Source: Pyrrhosoma nymphula
Taxonomy: Eukaryota > Arthropoda > Insecta > Odonata > Coenagrionidae
Length of the DNA stretch: 64,000 nucleotides
Reading direction: 5' to 3'
Assembly: GCA_963573305.1 (NCBI GenBank)
Contig: OY754339.1
Span: forward strand, 7,239,941 to 7,303,940
Shown: positions 35,736 to 47,297 of the stretch, piece by piece
How the letters are laid out: every line of letters begins with the position of its first letter
Position numbering within the stretch: position 1 is the first letter of the stretch
Notes under the pieces: generated by a model
Told to the model about the DNA's origin: nothing
The model's input: the letters and a program-made list of their open reading frames with translations, nothing else
The model's database searches: none
Program-made: the position numbers and the translations under genes

Positions 35736-36840
35736 CCCTTTCGTGCCGGACGTCGACCATAGCCGACGCGCATTTTCATACGCAAGCGACCGAACGTCGG
35801 CTATAGCTGGCGTGGGTTTTTCAGCGCAAACGAACGGACGTCGGCTATAGCTGTCGCGGGGGATGGGAAGTGACCGCTGAGGTAGCAATGGTCGGAGGTA
35901 TTCAGGCCCTGCCTGAGACCCAGCTTAGCGAGACCTTAGAGCTAATATTCGGCCACTTGGCCCGACCCTCCTACTCATTTACGATCCTCATAATAGCAGG
36001 AATCCGTGTTGAAGTGGTTGAATTGTCAATGATTTTTTCAAAGAAAAATTTATTGCAAACTCCAATTTTTTAAACCTGGAAATGAATTCTTTGTTTTTTT
36101 CTGTGCATAAGAAATTTTTAAACGAAATTTTAGTGTTATTATTAACGGACTTCTTGCGTGAAAGCCCTGTGTGTTCATATGCGATGAAAAATACGCAAAA
36201 AGAGAAATGTTGTCGTTTTATTGTCTATATCGTACGTGTTTGTTACAATCTGAAAGCCTATTTACACTATATGTCCTCTATTTTCCGATTCCTTCATTGA
36301 TCCCCTTAGTAATTACTCATATAACGGTATTTTTAGGTAATGTATATTGTAAAAACATACTTTTAACTTCGCCTACGTCGGTCCAAAGCCCAAACGAAAA
36401 AGAAGGATGGGAAGTATTATTTGGAGGTTTATTCAAAGAAAATTTCGAAACGTCCTAACTAGCTGTAAAAATGGAAAAGTCCTAACTTTGTTATTATTAA
36501 CGCTATAAATCCGTTTAAAATTCTACAATGCTTGAAAAAATGTAAGCTATTCTAAAATAAGTGTTAACTGTTAAAAAACATAGACAATATTTATTTTAAA
36601 AAAACACTACTAATGCAATGAGTTGATCGTGGACTCCCGCTAAGAAAGGGTTGGAGGGTCGAGTCCAGTGGCCGGGGTAATAGCCTGGCGCCCCGTTAAG
36701 TAGGGTCCCAAATCGGACGGACGAGAGTACCTGGGCCACTCCACCCCAAAAAAGTGCTTCGCAGAGCGAGGTCTAAAATTTTCGCAAGCTACCCGTAGCA
36801 CGGAAAACTTTTTCCTTTCGTAGTCGCCGGCAGGAAAGGG
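35736..36840. mobile_element. piggyBac-like non-autonomous element with TTAA duplications
   Basis: The left end CCCTTTCGTGCCGG and the right end CCGGCAGGAAAGGG are inverted repeats (13/14). TTAA flanks both sides exactly (35732-35735 and 36841-36844). The CCCTTT start and the TTAA duplication are typical of piggyBac-type elements. Inside the left end there are 2.7 tandem units of 44 bases. The 1105-base interior has no recognisable transposase; the short frames at 35870-36460 lack domains. Confidence 0.85.
35747..35862 (+). repeat. 44-base subterminal tandem repeats of the piggyBac-like element
   Basis: Each unit contains GAACGTCGGCTATAGCTG-like sequence (GGACGTCGACCATAGCCG in the first) and then GCAARCGA. 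Repeats just inside the end suggest transposase-binding sites. Confidence 0.8.
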
Positions 36841-36849
36841 TTAAATGGA

Positions 36850-39300
36850 ATTTCTAACCATCTTGGCTCCTTTTTTTAAAGAGAAATATGCGCCTTCATG
36901 ATAAAACTGTGAAAACTTCATTCATGATAAAACTGTGAAAACTTGCTAATTTTAGACTTCGCTCTATCTCTTAAACGAAATTTATAGGAAAAAACGCTGT
37001 CGAAAACGCATTAAAAATATTTTTGAAATAATTGACTAAAAATTAGTGTCCGCTCGTGTTTTAGAGATATTATTCGTAAAATTCATTTTTGGAGTGGACT
37101 TATAATTAGGATTTACTTCAACTTCTGAGAATAATCAAGCAAATGGCAATTGCAAAGATACGTTACATATCAGTGGCATTCGGCACTTTTTTTTTAAGTG
37201 CTCACACCGTACGGCTAATGATTGAACGCAGTTTGTTGAACAAAAATTATACCAGTGTATCTCCCCAGTTTTCCCCATCGATGGTTGGCCCTTTGAATGA
37301 GCATTAACAATAATAATAATGTGTGGTCTAACTCTAAGTCTTCCTCTCTAACTTAATTGCTTGAATGTTATTATAACTTCAGATTTTCAATTGTAAAATT
37401 TTCTTTCCCCTTCACTTTGCGATGTCGATTAAGTTTCAAGGGCGTGAAATGTTTGTCCGAATCGATTGATTGATCGGATGTCATGCTTGCTTCATGAAAA
37501 TTTCAGAGCCCTTGAGTTCCTTCCCTGCGGTCGCGAAACGGTACTATTAAGGAGTAGATTCGATCAGTCCCCTGTTGCGAACTTCTCATGCTTCTGACAG
37601 CTGTCGCAACATTCAGGAAGTGGGAGAAATTGTTTCCTTTGTCCCCTCAGTTTGACGACAAGCGTAGTAGCTTCAATGATGTTGAGGAAAGGAAGCAAAA
37701 TCCACTTACTTAACTCGAAGCAGGTTCAATAAATAGGGTTAAAATTAACTATTTGTGCCAAGTGGAATGTTACGTAATAATGGAATGACTCACGCCGAAT
37801 GAAATGGCACTGAAAGTGGTGAACGTAAACTTATAAGTTATCATCCCGTCCCCAAAGTCATCGTATTTGGAGCCATAACGGGGGTCGCCTTCCGTGGTTT
37901 TCGAAGTATGTAGTTGTATATTGATAACGGCAATGGGCGCTTGAATGCTTTTAAAAGGGGTTAAATAGTTATGATTTTCTCGATTGTGGAGTATTTTCCT
38001 CGAAAATACGTTGAATATTTTTTACATCTGAATGAAGGCTAAATTTTTGAGGAAATTAGATGGAGGAAATTGGATGGATATTGCGTGACAGAATCATATC
38101 TTCGATGGATAAACGGGTTCGGTTGCCTGTTGATATTTCTGCTCGTGTTTTTCTTGAGTGGTGCTGATTTTCTGAAATTCGGCAATTACCAAAATATATG
38201 TTCCTACGGTAAATTCTAGCCATTATATTAATAAGTAGCCAACGTTAAAATCGAAGTTTGGTAAAAATGAACCGTTTTGCTGACTAAAATTTGCGAAAAG
38301 ATGTTGCGTTAGACCTAAATTATAGTGGTGATGAAGGGGTTGTGACCAAATCGTGGCTCGTAGCTCGGCGACATTCTTTATTTTATAAGAATTCCGTTCG
38401 ACAGTTGAGAAATCTATGTGATGCCCTGTGGGTCGGCATTTTGACTCTCTTTTCTCATTAATGAGATAAGCATAGTCGTGATATCTATATCCCTTTTTGA
38501 TGTGTTTATGACCATTTTTATGTACGAAGAAGCATATCAATAAATAATGATTGCACTTCTGTTAATACCATATTTAAGAAATAAAGGAGCAAAGTAATTA
38601 TTCTGATTCCTAATGAAGAGAATGAGGAGGCTGAGGCTACATTTTCTTTTGAGGTGGTAAGATTGGACCTATCACTTCAGATTAACGTGCTTCGATTGTT
38701 CAGTTAATTTCTCGTCTACTGTCTGCGACGTGTATACTGGGGCAACACCTATTGGTCGAATAAATGGATCGCCACCCCGAACTCGAGCCGATCCCAACAA
38801 TGATTAGCTTCGGTGATCGCGCAGAAATCGGTGTTTTCATAATGGTCTGCCAAAATTGCAAAGAGATTTCTAAACAAATTGAAATTGTGCTGTTAAAAGT
38901 TATTGATTCATAAAAACATTAAAAAAAACCTCAATCCCATTTATGAGACCGAATCACTTGTTGCAATGCAGCTCATCAGAAGTTCTTTGTGTGAGTTACA
39001 ATTTTCCCCGCATAAGTCTTGAAGTGAGGGATTTCCGCAAAGTTTTGTAGGATATGGTTTGTAAAAATTCTACTCCCACGTTTTCATTGTCATTTCATGG
39101 CCAGGGAGTACCGCATTGGAGTCTTGCTAACTACGCTTATTGTATCGACCCACTTATGCAAACTTTTCAAAGCCCTGTTTGATGATTTATGTTCTGAATG
39201 GGAATTATTATGAGACACTGTCTCCGGCGTTAGCCTGTGGAAATCTTTGACATTCTTCATGTTGAAACAGGTAACTCTGTATGATTTCACACTTAATTGC
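36850..39300. other. No recognisable gene or complete element
   Basis: A short direct duplication (TTCATGATAAAACTGTGAAAA twice at about 36896-36944) is the only clear structure. The minus-strand frame at 38223-38540 (105 codons) has no recognised domain. Confidence 0.4.
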
Positions 39301-39418
39301 TCTGACCGAACCAGGTCTCGGCATATTATTATACCATTTTCAAGGTTGTTGCCATAATGCCATTTTCAACCTTGAAAATGGCAACCTTAATAATGTGCCG
39401 AAGCCTGCTTCGGTCGTA
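39301..39418. mobile_element. Compact palindromic MITE, about 118 bases
   Basis: GACCGAACCAGGTCTCGGCA on the left pairs with TGCCGAAGCCTGCTTCGGTC on the right. CCATTTTCAAGGTTG and CAACCTTGAAAATGG pair near the centre. It could fold into one hairpin. No internal coding. Confidence 0.8.
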
Positions 39419-39552
39419 AAAATGTGGAATCATGCCGAGTTACTTATTTCAATTTGAAGGGAATTATCATGTTTTCAATGCGCAAATCATGCTTTGCCTC
39501 TGTAAATAGTGAGAACTCAGATATTGCAATTTTCCACGGATAAAGTTTTAAT

Positions 39553-39590
39553 CGACCCGGGTTTCGATGCACTGCATCATCATCAGGTAC
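39553..39590 (-). ncRNA. Hammerhead-like motif (candidate), minus strand
   Basis: Minus strand: GUAC, CUGAUGA, one extra U, stem GAUGC/GCAUC with loop AGU, then GAAAC, a CCGG turn and GUC. The order is that of a hammerhead core with a very short helix III, but the extra base after CUGAUGA departs from the canonical core, and helix I pairing is poor here. Associated by analogy with Penelope-like elements. Activity unknown. Confidence 0.4.
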
Positions 39591-39640
39591 ATATATTTGG
39601 AAATCAAGGTATATATATACAAGAGAAGGTGGGTGGGGGA

Positions 39641-39800
39641 GGTTAGGAGGAAAGTGGAGGGAGGGAGTGGGGAAGGGGAAAAATTTCAAGGGGGGGAGGG
39701 AGTTTTATTTACACAAGAAAAACGTTAACATATGAATTTTGAAAAAGCACAAGTACGTTGAGGTGATGTCCCGCGGCGCGTCGAGGGGGGGGGGGGACGC
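39641..39800 (+). repeat. G-rich low-complexity tract
   Basis: Runs of G and A, including 13 consecutive G near 39785. A similar G-rich stretch follows the hammerhead-like motif in the element at 62678-63139, so it may be part of the same element family. Confidence 0.6.
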
Positions 39801-40384
39801 CTGATTGGCCTGATTCCTCCCTTTTTGTCTGTAAATAGTCTTTAACTGTCAATTTGGGTAAAATTGAGTAAATAAGTTGTATGAGTATGATCTTATCTGT
39901 ACTTAATTTTGTGTGTACATATATGAGAATATATACATATCCATGTATATTTAAAATTGTGTGTATATTTAGGTGTTATTTTTTAATAGTAATGAGATTA
40001 AATTCGCTGCATGTGGGTTCTCTAGAATATGAACGCACCAAATTATAGAAAAATTTAATAACTGTTCACTAATATAATAATGTAACTAACAAGCAAGAAA
40101 TAGCACATGCTCTGCCGTTGTAAAACTCCGAATGGTAACCCCGAAACAGGTTTTCCTCTGGGGGTATTCCATATTCCATGAATTTGTTAAAATGGCACTA
40201 TTTTGTAGTGTAAATTCTAAATGAATGGAATAAAAGATATATTATTTTTTTAAATTTTAAACGCGAATTGACGTCAAAAATATGACATTTCCCAAGAATG
40301 TATGTTGTTGTTTGGTTATTTGGGGAGGTGACCGACAACACAGGTCATTCGCACCATCAATGACAGGTGGGTAAGGAAAGGATT

Positions 40385-40600
40385 ATATCTGAAAATGGAG
40401 GAAGGTGAGAGAATAACTTTGCGTTTGACTGCTCTAAAGGAAAAGTTCCAAGGGTGCCACGGTTTAACGTCCCATCCGACAGACGGCGTACTTGAAGTGC
40501 CGCCACCACTGCGGGGATTCGAACCCGCTCCCCTGGGATGGGCACCCAATACTCTAGCCAGCGCACCAACCCGAAGAGTTTTGTCTCACCTCGAGTCGAT
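40385..40600 (-). mobile_element. tRNA-derived SINE, family S1, minus strand, best head
   Basis: The reverse complement starts GGTTGGTGCGCTGGCTAGAG (A box) and has GCGGGTTCGAATCCCCGC (exact B box) at tRNA-like spacing. It then has CACTTCAAGTACGCCGTCTG, TCGGATGGGACGTTAAACCG and TGGCACCCTTGGAA. Shares its body with 15700, 41740 and 55617. The preserved A and B boxes suggest this is the youngest copy. Confidence 0.8.
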
Positions 40601-41739
40601 ATCATTTTTTGATAAGCAGTGGTCACGTATTGGAATCCACATTCTATCTAGGCTCGCCACTCAATATGTGATAGTATAGAATACTTAATTTGCGCGAGCG
40701 ATCAGACTGCAAAACACAATTGCAACACGATATAAGACTCATTAGAACTAAGTTGTCGCTACATGCTACGTGCAGTTCAATGGCGTATTTTACAGATGTG
40801 AATCAAGGTAGCACTTGGTTTTATTATTAGCATAAATATTAAATAATAATTTACACACTGCATAAATAACGTGACACTAATCATGACATGACATTTATGA
40901 AGTCTTGCTCTGAATAATTCATTTTATTTTCTGAGTATTCCCTCAGTTGTATTTTAAAGCTATCCACACTTTTTGTTCTATTGATAACGGTTAATTTCTT
41001 TTTAATTTTTATCCCCATTGCTTTAGAGCCAATCTTTAGGGATTGTATTCTGACAAGGTTGTAGATGTTGTATATCATTTGATTCGTGAGTAAGCAGCAC
41101 TTTTACGAATTGAAGTGCCCTTTTACGAATGCCTTTGCCGGGGAACTGGAGAACGATCCGCCGTTGAACGGAACGCAATTGTGTTTCCGTGTGTCATGCG
41201 CGGAATACATTTTCGCTTCGGTCCACTCTTGTGCATGACCTTGTAAATTTTCAAAGGAGGTTTCCCAGGCATCGAAGTATGTATCGCAGTTAGTGGGTCA
41301 TATTTTTGATGAAGTCATGCGTAAAACCGCAAAAAGAATTTCCTTTGTTTGCGCACAAAGGAAACATCTCGAGTATTATTCGGGGAATCGTGTTAGCATG
41401 TCGGCGCTGAGAGCGGCGGCGGCCTCTCGCCGAAACAGTTATCCTTCTTACTTTGCGCCCCCCCCCCCCCCGCGGCGCGTCCGGCGTGGAAAGAAAAGCA
41501 GAAGAACACTCCTAACCTTCGTCCAATCATTTGCACGCAAGGATCCGCAATTCAAAAACGTGACCACTCAAAGTCAAATTGGAACCGTGTCCATCTCATT
41601 TCATCAGTAAAAATGTTTGTAATGCGACGGAAGATATTCGTGCCATCGAATTGTTCGTAACACTGACCTGCCTTGTTTTGAAGTGGGCACGGTTGGGCTT
41701 CCTAGGACGATCAATGTATCTTATGTGTGTGTGTGTGTG

Positions 41740-42000
41740 TGGAGATCGGGTGGGTGTGGTAAGGCCTGGCTTCCCTGCTCGAGGGTCAACGCTTCGAATT
41801 CCGGCAGAGGCGTAGATTTCTCATTTCTCGGATATAGCTAACAGCTTGATAGCTAACTGGAGGGCACTTAAGGCTCAGTCCTCCATCCTTCGGGTTGGAG
41901 TTACAACTTGGAACCCTTAACGCTTTTCGTAAAAGAGAAGGCCAGCGCCAACGCCGGGTTTTTCTCCTCCCTTCCTCCATTTTATTTTCCCACGCTCTTG
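41740..42000 (+). mobile_element. tRNA-derived SINE, family S1, diverged
   Basis: The head TGGTAAGGCCTGGCTTCCCT and B-box-like GCTTCGAATTCCGGC are followed by GAGGGCACTTAAGG, TCCTCCATCCTTCGGG and CCAGCGCCAACGCCGGGTT. It resembles the other S1 copies but is clearly older. Preceded by a short (TG)n at 41720. Confidence 0.6.
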
Positions 42001-42009
42001 TCTTTGTCG

Positions 42010-44405
42010 GCACTTCCTTAAACTTCCGCTTCACACTTGTGAGGAAAGTTTCTTACGCATTACTCTTCATGCTAATAAACTTTTATTTGTGTTTTATTTA
42101 GTTTCTGCTTTTTTATATTAATTGATGTAGCCTTTGGAATAGAAATTTCGTTGCTTTTATATACCTAGGTTTGTAGCAATTTTTCTTGCAAAATATTTCT
42201 TTAAAAATATATCGTATGCTTTTGATTTAAGGATGAGGTGGCTACGAGGCACAGATATACTAGATTGGCAGTGTCCACTCTGGCCGCAGGGATGCGTTGA
42301 AGCCTACCCCTTGTGCACGCGGCCATCTTACATAATTAAACGAATCGTAAACAAAGCGCAGTACTGATTTGTGAATCTCATTGTAGACCTTTCTTTTGGA
42401 GGAATTGGGCCTGAATCGACAATTAATAACCGTAAGTCTGAGCACAGATCAAAATACAACAGATTGGCTATTTTCAAAAATCTTTAGTTGCCACTCATTG
42501 TAAATTATTAAGGATGACATTATACATGTTGTTATCGAATTTACGATGGTGTCGGAAATTTTGTTGGTTTCGTGGTGAAATAAATAGTTGCTTTGAAAAG
42601 TTTTCTTGTCGTCTTCATTCTTCCTTTTCTACAACTTGGGTTAAAGATGGAATAAAATTCCATGTAAAAAATACCCCCTAGCCATTCCAGTATTAAAATA
42701 AAAATTATATGGTTGGAGAGCCTAGTGACGTAGAATTGTATACACGGAACTTCGTTTTACTGAACTACTTTAAAAATGATTTTCATGAATTCTTGACCGT
42801 AGCCGTCAGTGCAGATATACACAAATTGCTGAGGTAAGATGGCGGCGATGACGGCTTCACTTTAGCTCCACCCACTTCCAGGCCTTGCTACGAGGCGTGG
42901 CGAAGTTTGTTCGTGTTTGTCGACGAATTGCATCCATGCCGACGATTGCCAAGGCGATGCCACGCCGCAAAAACAAACATCGCGGACCTTTCACGATGTT
43001 ATATGTCCATATTTTATGTTAGGACAAAGAATTGACAAAGTATTCAATGTATGGTTAAGGAGGTTCCACCTCGACTGAGTCAAAAAAATATTACTTTCAC
43101 TGATGCATTCCTTAGCTATTGAATAATACTATTAAGGTGAAAATATGCAGGTTTGTCGAAAAATATATTTTTAATGTGCAATTATATCAGCTTTAACAGC
43201 CGACTGCAGCTCCATTTCCATGAAGTAAACGCGTTTCGATTTCAACTGTTCTAATTTCTCGATTTCAATTTGGAAACGCCCGAGAAAACTTCCCTCGATT
43301 GAGTGAGTTACAAGATGTACTCTCCATTGACATATTAGCCGTAATGTATTTGTTTGACCTTCCATTTACTTGAAAAAATAACTAGGATGAAAATGACGGT
43401 CAAACTCAAATGTTTGCTCTTGTCTTAGTGTGTAGTTCTTTGATAAATAATAATAATGCCCCAACTTGATTTTTTATGTTAATGAGTTGGTACCAACTGA
43501 ACTCGAATGAATGAAGTGAGAAGAAGGGGGCAGCGCATTATCTTTATTTTAGGCCGGTTTATTGAAAATAAATTACGCAAAATTAACGTAAGCTCATATC
43601 GTGAAATGAACGGGAAAACGAACAGATTTCATGAAATAGATAAGATCAGACAGGACGCTAATCCCTTCCCGTTTGCTGAATTGATGACAAAATCCGAGTG
43701 TGTCTAATCGTCCGTGTTCGGACCAGTTCCAGTAGTAGTCTTTTGTCTGTTGTGACGCCTCCGAATCCCTAGTGCGAGGGTTCTGAAAGGGTGGTCGTCG
43801 GCATACTAGTGTGCCGCGAAAAAAAGTATTGGGAAAGTACGAACGCATAAAAACAGGCTTGTGTATTATATATTGTAGTAGTGTTATTTATTAATCTTGT
43901 AAAACTCAAGATACTTGCAATAGAAACCTAAAAAAATGAGAACGCTCTGTCAATAATATTACTCCATTGCTGCATTATAGTGTGTATGCTGGCTTCTACA
44001 TTGTGGATGCTCTACAATGTTCTGCACGGCGTAATAGTGTTCCGCGAACCAAAAACGTTTGACAGCCTGTAACAGTCCTTCCACTACATGTGTTACAGTC
44101 TCTCGCTCGCAGTTTCTTTTGTTTTAACGAAGCGTACCGATTTTTTATGTTTGGTTTCTTTTGCGAATTGAATTTTTCAGTAGTCAGTTATTTTGCGAAT
44201 TGAATCAAGGTCCTATAAAGTCTATTGCAAGCGCACAAGATATATTCCTCGAGCGACAAATGCTGGGTTGACAATACGTTTGACAAGTATGGTCATATTG
44301 ACTATGGACTCTAGTTCATGTCGTTATTTGTTAATAACTCAAAAACTGAGATGGATTGGTGCCTTAATTTTTCCGCGATTCCATTCCATGGGAGCATTCG
44401 TTCCT
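42010..44405. other. No recognised gene or element
   Basis: A short minus-strand frame at 43171-43365 has a protein-like but unrecognised sequence. A possible inverted pair at about 42890-42985 (GAGGCGTGGCGAAG versus CGATGCCACGCCGC) is too diverged to call. Confidence 0.35.
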
Positions 44406-44409
44406 TAAG

Positions 44410-45380
44410 AATTGTCTTTTGCAAAACTGGCATTTGTATTTGATAGATTTATATTATTTTTCCGCCTATTTTGTCCATTCTCCCTGGTTGCTGGTTGTCT
44501 GGTTGTAAAATTGGATTCTACCGATTTGTTTTTTAAGAAGCAATATTTCGTAATAACTCGATTATATGTGCACACTTTTTCATCTAAACGCGAAATAATA
44601 CACTTCACATTATTTTAATGTTTGCTGGCAAATATAAAGTTGTCATGCTGAGTCATGTAGGATCGGTTCATAACGTCATCTGACGTCTTCCGACTTCTAG
44701 CCTCCCAAGTCTCTTTTGTCCTTCCATATAGATCTTCTTCCAATCCTCTCGCTCTAATTTCTTTATCCACTCCCTCTTTCCAGCTTTTCTTAGGTCTTCC
44801 TCTTTTGCCTTGGACTGTTAGCTCGACGGTCTTTCTCGGTAGTCTATCCTCGTTCGTTCTCTTTACATCTCCGTACCATATTAGCTGCTTGGTCATGATG
44901 TCTTGCGTTATATAGTGCTCGACTTTCATTATCTTTCGTATTCTTTCATTTGTGACTCTTTCTATCCTTGATCGTCTCGCAGCCCGTCTCCACAAATCCA
45001 TTTCAGTAGCCTTGGATGTTTGTTGAGTGCGTTCCTTTGTAGGCCAGACTTTACTTCCATACGTTATAATACTTTTGAAAGTGGCTTTGTATATTCTTGT
45101 TTTGATGCTGAGTCAAAGATTCTAAAAACTTGGTATCTAAATACAAATTTTTCGCCAAAAATCCAAGTCATATAGCATGGAATAACTATATTAAAGGGAA
45201 AAAACGTACAATATAATTCTTTTATAATGTTTCCAATGTTGAATGCATGGAGAGTTCCACCGCATAAAGCAGGTGCACTTAAGTGAAATGAAGTCCTGGG
45301 AATTTATTTTCGACTTACATGAAAAATTATTGAAATATGCACTCAATTATCCACGGTTACCGTTCCAGCCACCTTAATCT
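44410..45380 (+). mobile_element. MITE family B copy split by a LINE insertion
   Basis: 44410-44655 and 45105-45380 together make one family B element (CGTAATAACTCGATTAT, GCGAAATAATACACTTCAC; then CCGTTCCAGCCACCTTAA at the right end). The LINE at 44656-45104 sits between two copies of an 11-base duplication. Confidence 0.85.
44656..45104 (-). pseudogene. 5'-truncated LINE insertion with open ORF2 C-terminus and 11-base target duplication
   Basis: The minus-strand frame is open across the whole insert with no stop until the flanking MITE. It starts at the truncation point with ATFKSIITYGSKVW, then EMDLWRRAARRSRIERV, LIWYGDVKRTNEDRLPRK, GKRGRPKKSW and GLEEDLYGRTKETW. These are standard C-terminal blocks of a non-LTR ORF2 following the reverse transcriptase. 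ATGCTGAGTCA flanks both sides (44645-44655, 45105-45115), a target-primed insertion signature. The intact frame and perfect duplication indicate a recent insertion. No poly-A tail is evident. Clade not determined. Confidence 0.88.
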
Positions 45381-45384
45381 CATC

Positions 45385-46590
45385 TATTCAGTATTATGAG
45401 TACTCAAACGGTTACTAAGTATATAAGTAGTAGTTCTATTGTAAGCCCCAAAAGGGTGGGCCTCGAGCGCCGAATGTGTCGTGTTGCGTCGTGGGTGTCT
45501 ATGGTACATTTTGAATGACTGAAGTATTGGATGTCTCCGTTTGGTGATCGATCGCGTCTCTTCTTCCCTCTCACGGTGCGCTTCGCCCCTCCCCTCCCCC
45601 TATTTCTATCGCTTCCCATAAGACACTCTCGCAGGATCTGGGAAATGGAAGATAGCATTCTCCAGATGCGCCTCAAACGAATCTTCACGCTTTGAGTGAA
45701 CATAATTACATATGGTAGTCTCGTGTGATGATTTTTTAACGTGTATTAATGTCGGGGATGTGATTCCTCGGTAGAAAAACAGTACATTTTTTGGGAATAG
45801 ACTGGATCATTAACGAACGAGTGGTCCAGACTTGGGATCATCAAGGGGGGATGTTTTTATGGATAATTTAGCGAAAACAATTTTGAGCTCAGGTTACACA
45901 TTATTAAATTCTGTTTCCAACGTACCTTCATACTTTATACTTACATGCGTGCACATCATGCCATTCCGTTTCAGCTTAGGAAAAGTCAAAGAATTAAGTT
46001 ATTGCCGTTAGCCCTAGAAAACTGACTTCCTTTTAATAATTTCCTCCTTACAAACCATTTTCACTTCTCATGCATTGCTACATGCATGCCCTCCTATTCT
46101 TAAGACTCCTAATATTCCTCCTCTTTCTCATATCTTCGACCACATTCATCCATGACTTTGTCGGTGTACATCTTCATCTCGTGCCATTTACGCTACTATC
46201 ATGTATCTGTTTCATATAGGTACGGCGACGTTATCATTGTGTAATGGAATGGAATAGATCTTCAATTAAATAATTTCAACTCATTTTTTAATAATATTCA
46301 CCCCAAAATTTCGTTCAACTGTTTAAGAGATTCTAGTCGGTCACTATAAATTATAACGTGGACATTTCTATCTTGCTCGTCAAAGATCGGTAATCCTCAA
46401 TTTAAAGGAAACCATTTTTCGCTGACCTTGTTATCCCCTCAAGTTCAGGACATTGTTTGTGTAAAAAACTAATGGCATTTCATTCTGTGATTCATCGTCT
46501 GATTAAAAAATACTGGTTTTTCCGATTTTTTTTTCAACCTAGGGAAAAATGGAAAACATGCATTATACGTTTTAATTTATGTATTTATTG
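45385..46590. other. No recognised gene or element
   Basis: A minus-strand frame of 99 codons at 45404-45703 is basic and lacks a recognisable domain. Otherwise AT-rich. Confidence 0.35.
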
Positions 46591-46592
46591 AC

Positions 46593-46709
46593 CACGTATA
46601 AATAATGTCTTCTTTTAATGTATTCAGTTTTGGTCAATTCTTGACTCTTTGTCAATTTGGTCAAACTATTGACCAACACTCAATACATTAAAAGAAGAGA
46701 TTATACGTT
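46593..46709. mobile_element. Small foldback element
   Basis: CGTATAAATAATG, TCTTCTTTTAATGTATT and TTTTGGTCAA on the left pair with TTGACCAACACTC, AATACATTAAAAGAAGA and GATTATACG on the right. A related motif (TTTCTTCTTTTGACC with an inverted AAAAGAAGAAAT) lies at 63265-63316. Confidence 0.7.
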
Positions 46710-46920
46710 TGAAGCCAAAATATTTGGTCGTGTGTCCCCTCTGCCATTAATGGGCATAAAAACTTTGTTTATAACTTGGTCTGTACTCTTTAACATCTCA
46801 ATTGCAATGGCGGCCGACGGGAATGTGTAGCTGAGACAACGCTGCCATGCGGCTTTTCTATGCAGCGGCAAAAAATCAGTCTCATAACATTCCGGACAGA
46901 CGCTATGCAGATGATTATAA

Positions 46921-47244
46921 CATTAATGATTTTAATTTTGGTTTCTTTTGGATTTCTGCGATTAAACTAAACGAGACCTAACAACCTAAACAGAGAAGAT
47001 GGCTGCAAACTTCCTTATACGTGGAAAAGACTTTTGAAAAACTCAAGTATTAATTAATCATGCTGTACATATTAACCGCTTAAGTTTGTTTATTTATTTT
47101 TCATTGTTGATTTAGAATGCCTGACGACGCCGGCAGAATAGCACGGCGAAACTGTTGCTAAAAAAGTTTAGTTTAATCGCAGAAATCCAAAAAGAAACTT
47201 ACCAAAATTAAAATGAACTGCGAAAATCTACGAAAACATTAATG
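46921..47244. mobile_element. Foldback element carrying a hammerhead-like motif (Penelope-type end)
   Basis: Arms: CATTAATGATTTTAATTTTG, GGATTTCTGCGATTAAACTA on the left against the same blocks inverted on the right. The right arm has an extra piece of about 23 bases. The hammerhead-like motif lies at 47119-47158. A partial relative occurs at 53422-53540. Confidence 0.7.
47119..47158 (+). ncRNA. Hammerhead-like motif (candidate)
   Basis: CUGACGA, one extra C, stem GCCG/CGGC around an 11-base loop, then GAAAC, UGUUGC. The second copy at 53461-53501 keeps the stem bases exactly but has CGACGAA and GAACC at core positions. Confidence 0.35.
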
Positions 47245-47297
47245 CTTTTAATCGAAGTCATCCCAATCTGAGGGAGTGGCAATCAGATTTCTATTCA

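Noticed and set aside
42890..42985. Inverted repeat GAGGCGTGGCGAAG / CGATGCCACGCCGC
   Set aside because: Too short and diverged to distinguish from chance in a GC-rich patch.
45404..45703. Basic minus-strand frame of 99 codons
   Set aside because: No recognised motif; Arg/Ser richness and short length fit a chance frame.
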